From: Microbacterium candidum
GTDB taxonomy: Bacteria > Actinomycetota > Actinomycetes > Actinomycetales > Microbacteriaceae
Length of the DNA: 64,000 bases
Assembly (NCBI RefSeq): GCF_030315975.1
Contig: NZ_JASXSZ010000001.1
Span: forward strand, 682,001-746,000
Reading direction: 5' to 3'
The notes beneath the pieces are model-generated. The model was not told the DNA's origin, searched no databases, and worked only from the letters and a program-made list of their open reading frames with translations. Below, piece by piece: positions 26,207 to 33,648 of this stretch (position 1 is its first letter; every line of letters begins with the position of its first letter). The translations under genes were made by a program, and so were the position numbers.

Positions 26207-27024
26207 CGCGACTCCTCGTGCTCAGGTCGGGCGATCGCCAGGTAGGCGGCGGTCTCGGCATCGATTCTCACGCAGGCGACCAGTATGTTACGGGCATCGA
26301 AGAGCGACCTCAGCGCGTCGCGGACGCGGGCGCGGAGGCGATCATGGGATGCGCGCTCCTCCTCGTCGTCGGAGACCGACGGCGCGGCTGCCGGGATGGC
26401 GAGCCACGAGACGTCCTGGGCGCCTCCCTCCGGGCGGGGGACCGTCGTGCGGACGACGCATCCCCAGTCGGCGGGCCCGAGCGCGGGCGGCTCCGGGCGG
26501 CGCAGATCGCCGTATGGGTCGGCGGCCCGATCGAGCGCCCACTCGACGATGATGCGATCTGTGCCCGGGCGGCCGTAGTAGTCGGGGACGAACGCGACGC
26601 CCTCGGCTCCGAGCGAGGAGAAGTTGAAGTGCGCATTGCGCGCAAGGATCGGGTCGAAGGTCCACCGCATGGCGCGGTGCCCCCATTCCCGGGCGACCGC
26701 GCGCTGGCCGACCTTCAGCATCCGCCCGATCCCCTCGCCCTGGTGGGCCGCATCCACGACCGCCGCCTGCGAGTAATGGAAGTCGTGCCCGTGCTCGTCG
26801 CGTCCGGCGAACCCATAGGCGAACCCGATGAGGTCGTGCGCGGGGGTGTACACGCCGATCGCGGAGCCGCCGTTGCGGGCGAGCGCGCTGAGAAGATTCG
26901 GATTGAGGGAGAACTCGGGTCTGTCATAGCCGAAGACCCGCGTATAAAGGGCGGCCGCCGCGTGGAACTCCTCGCCCGAGCGCAACGTCTCGACGCGAAG
27001 CGGGGACGGGGATGCGTGGGGCAC
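26203..27024 (-). CDS. GNAT acyltransferase, COG3375-like (likely amino acid N-acyl/succinyltransferase)
   Basis: 273-aa GNAT protein. The acyl-CoA binding motif is HQGEGIGRMLKVGQRA with the preceding strand FHYSQAAVVDA; the region MRWTFDPILARNAHFNFSSLGA and VPDYYG is typical of the COG3375 group found beside N-succinylamino acid racemases. In the characterised Geobacillus pathway the partner GNAT succinylates D-amino acids so that the racemase can invert them. The start is GTG 27024 with AGGAAACG upstream. First gene of the six-gene operon; overlaps the SIS gene by 4 bp and diverges from the M20 hydrolase. Acyl donor is inferred. Confidence 0.82.
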   Translation of the reverse strand: MPHASPSPLRVETLRSGEEFHAAAALYTRVFGYDRPEFSLNPNLLSALARNGGSAIGVYTPAHDLIGFAYGFAGRDEHGHDFHYSQAAVVDAAHQGEGIGRMLKVGQRAVAREWGHRAMRWTFDPILARNAHFNFSSLGAEGVAFVPDYYGRPGTDRIIVEWALDRAADPYGDLRRPEPPALGPADWGCVVRTTVPRPEGGAQDVSWLAIPAAAPSVSDDEEERASHDRLRARVRDALRSLFDARNILVACVRIDAETAAYLAIARPEHEESR

Positions 27025-27062
27025 GATACGTTTCCTATGTTCTGGCGTGGTGGGTCTGGATA

Positions 27063-27075
27063 GCGAAATTATCGC
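27063..27075. promoter_or_regulatory. Short palindrome in the GNAT/M20 divergent promoter region
   Basis: GCGA-AATTA-TCGC lies in the 110-bp AT-richer intergenic region between the divergent GNAT (start 27024) and M20 (start 27135) genes. It could be an operator coordinating both directions, but arms are only 4 bp. Confidence 0.3.
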
Positions 27076-27134
27076 ATGTGGAGCCACCGATCAAGCGAAG
27101 GATATGATTCGTAAGAGCGATGAGGGGAGAACAC

Positions 27135-28262
27135 ATGACGCCGGTGCAGATGGGCGCGCGGACGGACGCCCTCGTGCGGCTCGAGCGGCTCGCGCGGATC
27201 GAGTCGCCCTCGTGGGACGTGCCCGCGAGCGAGCGCATGGCCGCGGTTCTCGCCGAGTGGTGGGAGGCCGCGGGTGCGCGGGTGCACCTCGAGCGGACGG
27301 ATGCCGGCACGAGCCTCATCGCGGAGGTCGACGGCGTCGGCGCACCGCTGCTGCTCGTCGGACACTCCGACACCGTCTGGCCGCACGGCGCCCTCGACGG
27401 TGACGTGCCGTGGTCCGTCGACGGCGACACCGTGCGGGGGCCTGGCGTCTACGACATGAAGAGCGGGCTCCTCGTCATGATCGCCGCCGTCGAACGCGTC
27501 CGCGCTCGCCGCCATCGAGCGGTCCGCGCCGTGATCGTGTGCGATGAGGAGGTGGGCTCGCCCACGACGCAGGACGTTCTGCGCACCTGGGCGGACGGCG
27601 TCGCCGCTGCGATCGGCTTCGAGTCCCCGCATCCCGACGGCGCCCTCAAGGTGGGACGCCGCGGCAGCACCCGCGTGCGGCTCTCCGTGCGTGGTCGCGC
27701 GGCGCACGCCGCCCTGGATCCTGCGAACGGCGTCTCGGCGATCGACGAACTGGTGGATCAGCTGGTCGCGGTGCGCGCCATCGTCACCGAGCCGGGCCTG
27801 CCATCCGAAGTCCTCTGCAACGTCGGCACGATCGCCGGGGGCGGGCGCGCGAACGTCGTCCCTGCCGATGCGACGGCGGAGATCGGGCTGCGATTCCTGG
27901 ATGCGGCGACGGAGCGCCGCGTGCTGGACGCGATGCGCTCGCTCGAGCCCGTGCGGGACGGTGCCGTCATCGAGGCGCGCATCCTCAGTCACCGCCCCGC
28001 CTGGGGTCCGTCGGCGGCCGACGACCGGCTTCTCGGCCGGATCGCCGCGGCCGGTCGCGGGATCGGGCAGGAGATCACGGGGCGTCCGGCCAGCGGCGCG
28101 GGCGACACGAACCTCCTGGGGAGCCTCGGCATCCCGACCGTCGACGGCTTCGGCCCGCGGGGAGGCGGTGCGCACGCCGTCACCGAACATGCCTTCCTGT
28201 CGTCGCTGGAAGAGCGCATCGACCTGCTCGAGGCTGTCCTCGCGGACGCCCCCGTGTTGTAG
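27135..28262 (+). CDS. M20-family metallohydrolase (carboxypeptidase G2-like/N-acyl amino acid hydrolase)
   Basis: 375-aa dizinc hydrolase. Ligands and catalytic residues are visible: His77 and Asp79 (VGHSDTVWP), bridging Asp107 (VYDMKSG), Glu138/Glu139 (CDEEVGS), Glu163 (GFESP) and the C-terminal His in GGGAHAV. The dimerisation lid lies between (RGRAAHAALDPANG). The family removes C-terminal glutamate or N-acyl groups from amino acids. Divergent from GNAT and racemase, it is the natural candidate for the N-succinyl-L-amino acid desuccinylase that completes D-to-L conversion. ATG 27135 preferred (GGGGAGA upstream) over ATG 27120. Confidence 0.88.
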   Translation: MTPVQMGARTDALVRLERLARIESPSWDVPASERMAAVLAEWWEAAGARVHLERTDAGTSLIAEVDGVGAPLLLVGHSDTVWPHGALDGDVPWSVDGDTVRGPGVYDMKSGLLVMIAAVERVRARRHRAVRAVIVCDEEVGSPTTQDVLRTWADGVAAAIGFESPHPDGALKVGRRGSTRVRLSVRGRAAHAALDPANGVSAIDELVDQLVAVRAIVTEPGLPSEVLCNVGTIAGGGRANVVPADATAEIGLRFLDAATERRVLDAMRSLEPVRDGAVIEARILSHRPAWGPSAADDRLLGRIAAAGRGIGQEITGRPASGAGDTNLLGSLGIPTVDGFGPRGGGAHAVTEHAFLSSLEERIDLLEAVLADAPVL

Positions 28263-28276
28263 TCGGCCGGGCTGCG

Positions 28277-29362
28277 TCACCACGCTCCGGAGACGCCGCT
28301 CGGGGGCAGTGCATGTCCCCGCGACGTGACGAGGTACACCGTCCGCCGGCTGCGCGCCCATGCGGCGTCGAACGCGGCACTCGGGTAGGTGCGCAGGCCG
28401 TCCTGGCCGCCCGCGTTCGCAGGATCGGCCACCAGCACGTCGCCGGCCGCATCGAATCCGCGGAGGACGAGCAGGTGGCCCGCCGTCTCGTAGTCGGCGC
28501 CGGGCAGCTCGCCCGCGCCGAACGAGATCGAGGCGATGAGGGGGATGCCTGCATCCGTCAGCGCCCGAGCGTCCTCCAGTGACCGCAACCGGGAGACGAC
28601 GGCGTCGAGGCCCAGTTCGGCTGCCACGGCGACGTTGAACGACCAGTTGCCGGTGCCGTCGTAGACCGAGTCGTACACCGCTCGCGCCACCCATGGCACC
28701 CGGGGATCGGCGCCGACCGGGACATCGGCAGGGGCGGCGGACGGGATGCGGGCGCCCCAGAACGCCGCGACCATCGTCAGCGAGGTCGGCGAGCACCATG
28801 CCGGACCGCCGCCGCCGAGGTCGTCGCGTTCCGGGTAGGCCCGCTGAGAGAGCGGCTCGACTGCGACCGCCATCGCCGGTGCCGCGACAGCGTCGCCGGC
28901 GGCGGGGCGGCTGTCCGGCTCGGGTGCGCTGAAGCTCACCGCGGCCAGACGCAGCGGGTCGGCGTCCGTCGTCTCGTCCAGCGTGAGGCGCAGCTCGACG
29001 GCGTCGAAGCCCTCGCCGGGATCCGCCGTGAGGACGTCCGTGTCGACGTACGGACCGGCCGCGTCGGGGGTGGCTGACGCGCTGCGTCGATCGCCCGGTG
29101 CACCCCAGGCGGCGAGGGGCTGCCATGAAGACCAGGTACCGTCGATGGTGCGGGCGCGAAGCTCGATCCGGGCGGTGACGCCGGGCGCGAGATTCCACGA
29201 CGCGACCGCCTGATCCGCGAGCACGCCGTCAGGGAACCCGGCCGCCAGCACGCCGGAGGTCCAGCGTCGCCCGTCCCAGCCGACACCGATGTCGGCGCGC
29301 ACCAGTCGCGTGCGCCACATGCGTGCGCGAGTCGAGACGGCTGTCGACGAGGGCTCGGACAC
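28277..29362 (-). CDS. C39-like (papain-fold) peptidase family protein
   Basis: 361-aa protein. Residues about 1-150 form a beta-rich N-terminal part of unknown function; the C-terminal part is a Peptidase_C39_2 domain with Cys190 (AWCSPTSLTMV), His296 (AGHLLVLRGFD) and Asp313/Asn316 (VADPANAG) as the likely catalytic set. No signal peptide or membrane segment is evident, so location is unclear. GTG 29362 is preferred (GGAG six bases upstream); ATG 29377 is in frame but lacks a ribosome site. It shares the palindromic promoter region with the peptide importer operon, which suggests joint control and a role on peptides or peptidoglycan fragments. Confidence 0.8.
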   Translation of the reverse strand: MSEPSSTAVSTRARMWRTRLVRADIGVGWDGRRWTSGVLAAGFPDGVLADQAVASWNLAPGVTARIELRARTIDGTWSSWQPLAAWGAPGDRRSASATPDAAGPYVDTDVLTADPGEGFDAVELRLTLDETTDADPLRLAAVSFSAPEPDSRPAAGDAVAAPAMAVAVEPLSQRAYPERDDLGGGGPAWCSPTSLTMVAAFWGARIPSAAPADVPVGADPRVPWVARAVYDSVYDGTGNWSFNVAVAAELGLDAVVSRLRSLEDARALTDAGIPLIASISFGAGELPGADYETAGHLLVLRGFDAAGDVLVADPANAGGQDGLRTYPSAAFDAAWARSRRTVYLVTSRGHALPPSGVSGAW

Positions 29363-29382
29363 GATCGCTCCATCCATAAGCA

Positions 29383-29403
29383 GATGATCCGATACGGATC
29401 ATC
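29383..29403. promoter_or_regulatory. Perfect 21-bp palindrome, putative operator
   Basis: GATGATCCG-ATA-CGGATCATC: two 9-bp arms match perfectly around a 3-bp centre. It lies just upstream of the C39 peptidase start and at the head of the 280-bp leader of the peptide-importer operon, so one repressor could govern both. The cognate protein is not identified. Confidence 0.65.
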
Positions 29404-29685
29404 GATCACGATACTCCAGCGGTCAAGCGCTCCACTGGTGAGCGATGTGGTGCATAGATTGCCCTTCGATAACGCGTTCTGCGTAGAGGATCGGCCATGT
29501 CGGAAGGAGCATACGCCAGCATGCTCACTTCTGAGTCTCGGCATCCGACCCCGGTGGTGTTTCCAGAACGTCACGATTCAAGGAATATCTGGTACGAATA
29601 CGTTGACCAGACGCTGGACATACTGTTCCATTTACTCATCCCCCCGGGGCCGCGCATCCGGCCCCGCATCGATGGAAGGACTCAC
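29404..29685. other. Non-coding leader of the peptide importer operon
   Basis: The only gap of this size in the window. It is richer in A+T than the flanking genes. It contains a hairpin (GGGGCCG at 29646-29652 with CGGCCCC at 29659-29665) that ends 20 bp before the start codon and could influence translation or mRNA stability. An ATG at 29497 opens a frame that joins the binding protein, but it would put 63 residues before the signal peptide and is not believed. No clear -35/-10 pair could be assigned. Confidence 0.5.
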
Positions 29686-31542
29686 ATGCCTACCCGACAG
29701 CGCAAACATCTGATCCGCGCTCTGTCCTTGGCCGCCGCCGCGGCCATCGTCATCACGCCGATCAGCGCGGCGAACGCCGCGGCTCCCGGCCGCGTCCACG
29801 CCGCCGATCCGTCCGCCACTCCGTCTGCCGGCAAGGATGCCAAGACGATGCGGATCGCGACCTCCGGCTTCGTCGACAGCTTCAACCCGTGGACGTCGAT
29901 CTACCTGCTGCCGACGAACATCTTCCGCTACGTGTACGAGAACCTCGTGCAGAACAGCGACGTCGACGGCTCGCCGACCAAGGGTCTCGCCGACCACTGG
30001 AAGGTGGAGGACGGCGGCAAGAAGTGGGTCTTCACCCTGCAGGACGGCCTGAAGTGGTCCGACGGCAAGCCGATCACCTCGGCCGACGTGCAGTACACGT
30101 ACGAGCAGATGATGACCAACCCCGACCTCGCGGTGGCCAACGGGAGCTTCGTCTCCAACTTCGCCGACGTCAAGGCCCCCGACGAGAAGACGGTGGTCAT
30201 CGACCTGAAGGCGGCGCAGGCGCCGAACCCGGGCATCGAGGTCCCGATTCTCCCCAAGCACGTGTGGGAGAAGATCTCCGACCCCGCCAAGTACGCGAAC
30301 GACAAGGACGTCGTCGGGTCGGGTCCGTTCCTGCTGGAGAGCTACAAGCCGAACCAGTTCATCACGCTGAAGGCGAACCCGACGTTCTGGCGGGGTGCTC
30401 CGAAGATCGACAAGATCCAGTACATCTACTACACGAACTCAGACGCCCAGGTGCAGGCGCTGCGCTCGGGGGACGTCGACTTCGTGTCCGGCCTCACGCC
30501 CACGCAGTTCCAGGCGCTGAAGGGCGCGACCGGCATCACCGAGCACTCCGGCATCGGCCGCCGCTTCTCGTCCCTCAGCTTCAACTCCGGGCTGAAGACG
30601 GTCGACGGCCAGGCCTTCGGCGACGGCAACCCGGCGCTGCAGGACGTCAACGTCCGCCAGGCGATCCGACTGGGCACCGACACGAAGACGCTGCTGGACA
30701 AGGTGCTCAACGGCCTCGGCAACCCGGGCACGAGCTTCATCCCGTCGTCGTACCCGCAGTGGACGCTCCCGACCGACGACCCGTCGGTCACCGCGCTCGC
30801 CTACGACCCCGAGAAGGCGAAGCAGAAGCTCGATGACGCGGGCTGGAAGGTCGGCCCCGACGGCATCCGCGTGAAGGACGGCAAGAAGCTGTCGCTGCGT
30901 CTGTTCGTCGACTCGACCGACCCGACCGAGCAGGCCATCGCGCAGTACTTCCAGCCGTGGATGAAGACCATCGGCGTCGAGATCCAGCAGGTCGCGACCG
31001 ACTCCGACACGATCAACGCGGCGACGCTCGCGGGCAACTACGACATCTACTTCAGCGGCTGGAGCGTCGGGCCCGACCCCGACTACCAGCTGAGCATCAA
31101 CACGTGCTCGAGCCTGCCGACGAAGACCGACGGCACCGGTGCGACCTCGCAGGACGGGTGGTGCAACCCGGAGTACGACACGATGTACAAGCAGTCGCTG
31201 ACGGAGACCGACCAGGCCAAGCGCGAGGCGATCGTCCAGAAGATGCTGCAGCTGAACTACACGGACACGGCGCAGGTCGTGTACTGGTTCGCCAACGGAC
31301 TCGAGGCATACCGCTCGGACCGGTTCACCGACTTCCGGATGATGCCGGCCAAGGGCGGCATCATCGCCAACCAGTCCGGCTACTGGGGCTTCATGGATGT
31401 CGCCCCTGTCGGTGACGGCGCGGGCAGCGACCCGGGCCCGAACGTCGGCCTCCTCGTGACCGGCGGCGTGATCCTCCTCGTCATCATCGGCGCGATCATC
31501 TTCATCGTGGTCCGCAGGCGCAAGAGCGCGGACGTCGAGTGA
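29686..31542 (+). CDS. Peptide ABC transporter substrate-binding protein (family 5), C-terminally membrane anchored
   Basis: 618-aa exported binding protein of the OppA/DppA type. A signal peptide (residues about 1-32, ending SAANAAA) lacks a lipobox; instead the C terminus has a transmembrane segment (GLLVTGGVILLVIIGAIIFIVV) with a positively charged tail, so the protein is tethered from that end. The SBP_bac_5 core shows GLADHWKVEDGGKKWVFTL and DLQ-like LQDGLKWSDGKPITSADV. GGAAGGA lies six bases before ATG 29686. First gene of a seven-gene operon; a structured, G/C-homopolymeric spacer separates it from the permease. Ligands are probably oligopeptides. Confidence 0.92.
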   Translation: MPTRQRKHLIRALSLAAAAAIVITPISAANAAAPGRVHAADPSATPSAGKDAKTMRIATSGFVDSFNPWTSIYLLPTNIFRYVYENLVQNSDVDGSPTKGLADHWKVEDGGKKWVFTLQDGLKWSDGKPITSADVQYTYEQMMTNPDLAVANGSFVSNFADVKAPDEKTVVIDLKAAQAPNPGIEVPILPKHVWEKISDPAKYANDKDVVGSGPFLLESYKPNQFITLKANPTFWRGAPKIDKIQYIYYTNSDAQVQALRSGDVDFVSGLTPTQFQALKGATGITEHSGIGRRFSSLSFNSGLKTVDGQAFGDGNPALQDVNVRQAIRLGTDTKTLLDKVLNGLGNPGTSFIPSSYPQWTLPTDDPSVTALAYDPEKAKQKLDDAGWKVGPDGIRVKDGKKLSLRLFVDSTDPTEQAIAQYFQPWMKTIGVEIQQVATDSDTINAATLAGNYDIYFSGWSVGPDPDYQLSINTCSSLPTKTDGTGATSQDGWCNPEYDTMYKQSLTETDQAKREAIVQKMLQLNYTDTAQVVYWFANGLEAYRSDRFTDFRMMPAKGGIIANQSGYWGFMDVAPVGDGAGSDPGPNVGLLVTGGVILLVIIGAIIFIVVRRRKSADVE

Positions 31543-31547
31543 TCCAT

Positions 31548-31653
31548 CCGGTGGCCGCGGGGGGGGCCCCCCCCCCCGGGCCCCCGGGGGCCCCGCGCCG
31601 GCCCCCCCCCGGGAAATGATGGAACGGCGGGCTCCGCCCGCCGCGGCCACCGG
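31548..31653 (+). terminator. Attenuator-like structured spacer between binding protein and permease
   Basis: A perfect 13-bp inverted repeat (CCGGTGGCCGCGG at 31548-31560, CCGCGGCCACCGG at 31641-31653) brackets about 80 nt. Inside are runs of eight or more G and up to eleven C (about 31559-31612) and a second perfect 8-bp hairpin at 31625-31643 that competes with the outer stem. It would reduce read-through into the permease and protect the binding-protein mRNA. The homopolymer runs may be partly a sequencing or assembly artefact. Confidence 0.55.
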
Positions 31654-31692
31654 GCTCCCGTCGCGCCTCCCGTCGCATAGAAGAGATGCAAC

Positions 31693-32733
31693 ATGACTGA
31701 CGCAGTACCCGTCACCGAGGCGGTGATCCTCGAGGAGCAGGGCGAGGCCGCCGTCCGCAGCGCGCCCGCTCTGAAATACGCCCTCAGCAAGATCGGCGGA
31801 GCGGCGATCAGCCTCGTGATGGTCATCATCCTCGGGTTCTTCGCCTTCAAGATCCTGCCGGGCGACCCCGTCGCCGCGATGGCGAAGCAGCATCCCATGT
31901 CGTCCGAGCAGATGGCGCAGCTGCGCGCCCAGCTCGGCCTCGACAAGCCGCTGTGGCAGCAGTTCGGCGACTACCTCATCAACGTCATCACGCTGAACTT
32001 CGGCCAGAGCTACGTCTACAAGCAGAGCGTCGCATCGCTCATCAACGAGTACTTCTGGAACACGATCCTCCTCACCGGGACCTCGGCGGTCATCGCGATC
32101 AGCCTCGGCCTCTGGCTCGGCCAGAAGGCGGGATGGCGGCCCGGATCGAAGTTCGACAGGACGACGACCGGCACCTCGCTCGTGCTCTGGTCCGTTCCGA
32201 CCTTCTGGCTGGCGCTCCTCCTCCTCATGGTGTTCGGCGGAACGCTCCACTGGTTCCCGACCGGCGGAATGACCTCGCCGAACCCTCCGCCGGATGCGAT
32301 CGGCCAGATCCTCGACGTCGCGTCGCACATGGTGCTGCCCGTCACCACGATGGTCGCGGTCGTCTATGCGCAGTACGTCATGGTCATGCGCGCCTCCGTC
32401 GCGGAGGAGAAGAGCGCGGACTACCTCATCACGGCGCGCGCGAAGGGGCTCAAGGACGACGACCTGCGCAAGCGTCACGCGGTGCCGAACGCGCTGCTGC
32501 CCACCGTCACCCTCGTCTTCATGCACATCGGAGGGCTGATCGCGGGCGCTGTCACCGTCGAGACGGTGTTCTCGTGGCCCGGCCTCGGCAAGCTCACCTA
32601 CGAGGCGATCCAGGGCCCCGACCTTCCTCTGCTGCAGGGAACCTTCGTCGTCTTCTCGACGATCATCATCGTCACCAATCTGGCGGCGGACTTCGTGTAC
32701 CGCCGACTCGACCCGAGAGTGAGGCGCGGATGA
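31693..32733 (+). CDS. Peptide ABC transporter permease, DppB/OppB type
   Basis: 346-aa inner-membrane permease with about six segments. The N-terminal GFFAFKILPGDPVAAMAKQHP is the OppB start signature and the loop SVAEEKSADYLITARAKGLKDDDLRKRHAVPNALLP is the EAA motif that docks the ATPase. Its stop overlaps the next permease start by 4 bp (ATGA), giving coupled synthesis of the two halves. Together with the genes at 29686, 32730 and 33649 it forms a complete importer of the peptide/nickel family. Confidence 0.95.
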   Translation: MTDAVPVTEAVILEEQGEAAVRSAPALKYALSKIGGAAISLVMVIILGFFAFKILPGDPVAAMAKQHPMSSEQMAQLRAQLGLDKPLWQQFGDYLINVITLNFGQSYVYKQSVASLINEYFWNTILLTGTSAVIAISLGLWLGQKAGWRPGSKFDRTTTGTSLVLWSVPTFWLALLLLMVFGGTLHWFPTGGMTSPNPPPDAIGQILDVASHMVLPVTTMVAVVYAQYVMVMRASVAEEKSADYLITARAKGLKDDDLRKRHAVPNALLPTVTLVFMHIGGLIAGAVTVETVFSWPGLGKLTYEAIQGPDLPLLQGTFVVFSTIIIVTNLAADFVYRRLDPRVRRG

Positions 32734-33647
32734 CCGGCTCCGTCGCTACAGCCGCGCGGTCCACGCGCAGCGTCGCCTGGACGCGCCGCCGCCGCGCCTT
32801 CGGCGGCTTCTGCCGAGAGTTCGCACGCAACCGGGCCGGCATGGTCGGCCTCGGCTTCCTGGTGGTGATCATCCTGCTGGCGCTGCTCGCGCCGCTGCTC
32901 GCGCCGGCATGGATGCTGGACGTCACCAAGCTCCTCGATCAGCCGCGTTTCGCCCCGCCGTCGTGGGCCCACCCGCTCGGCACCGACGATCAGGGTCGCG
33001 AGCTGTGGGTGCGCATGATCTGGGGGGCGCGGGTCTCGCTGCTCGTCGGCTTCGCCGCCACCGCCGTGTCGATGATCATCGGCACCGTCGTCGGCATGGC
33101 AGCAGGGCACTTCACCGGGTGGACCGGTGGCGTGCTCATGCGCATCATCGACTTCTTCCTGGTGCTGCCCTCGCTGATCCTCGCGATCGTGCTCTCGTCG
33201 GTGCTCTCTCGCGGGGTGTGGACGATCGTCATCGCCATCGGCCTCGCATCCTGGGCGGGCACGGCGCGCATCGTGCGCGCACAGACGCTGTCGGTCGAGT
33301 CGCGCGACTACATCGAGCGATCGCGGGTGCTCGGCGCCGGCGACTGGCACATCATCGGCAAGCATCTCCTTCCGGCGGTGCTGCCGCTCGTGCTGGCGAA
33401 CACCACCCTCACGGTCGGATCGGCGATCATCGCCGAGTCGACGCTGTCGTTCCTCGGGCTCGGCGACGCCACCCTCCAGTCGTGGGGCACGGTGCTGAAG
33501 AACTCGATGGACGTGTCGGCCGCGACCGCCGGTTTCTGGTGGTACGTCCTCGTGCCCGGCATCGCGATCGTCCTGGTCGTGCTCGCCTTCACCCTCGTCG
33601 GCCGTGCCGTCGAGACGATCGTGAACCCCACTCTGAGGAGCCGCTGA
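32730..33647 (+). CDS. Peptide ABC transporter permease, DppC/OppC type
   Basis: 305-aa inner-membrane permease. After a basic N terminus (TRRRRAFGGFCREFARNRAGMVG) comes HPLGTDDQGRELWVRMIWGARVSLLVG, the diagnostic OppC motif, and the EAA loop SRDYIERSRVLGAGDWHIIGKHLLP. ATG 32730 overlaps the upstream stop; the ATPase starts 1 bp after its own stop. Second half of the peptide translocation pore. Confidence 0.95.
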   Translation: MTGSVATAARSTRSVAWTRRRRAFGGFCREFARNRAGMVGLGFLVVIILLALLAPLLAPAWMLDVTKLLDQPRFAPPSWAHPLGTDDQGRELWVRMIWGARVSLLVGFAATAVSMIIGTVVGMAAGHFTGWTGGVLMRIIDFFLVLPSLILAIVLSSVLSRGVWTIVIAIGLASWAGTARIVRAQTLSVESRDYIERSRVLGAGDWHIIGKHLLPAVLPLVLANTTLTVGSAIIAESTLSFLGLGDATLQSWGTVLKNSMDVSAATAGFWWYVLVPGIAIVLVVLAFTLVGRAVETIVNPTLRSR

Positions 33648-33648
33648 G

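Noticed and set aside
29497..29685. N-terminal extension of the peptide-binding protein from ATG 29497
   Set aside because: It would place 63 non-hydrophobic residues before a clear signal peptide; ATG 29686 has a good ribosome-binding site.
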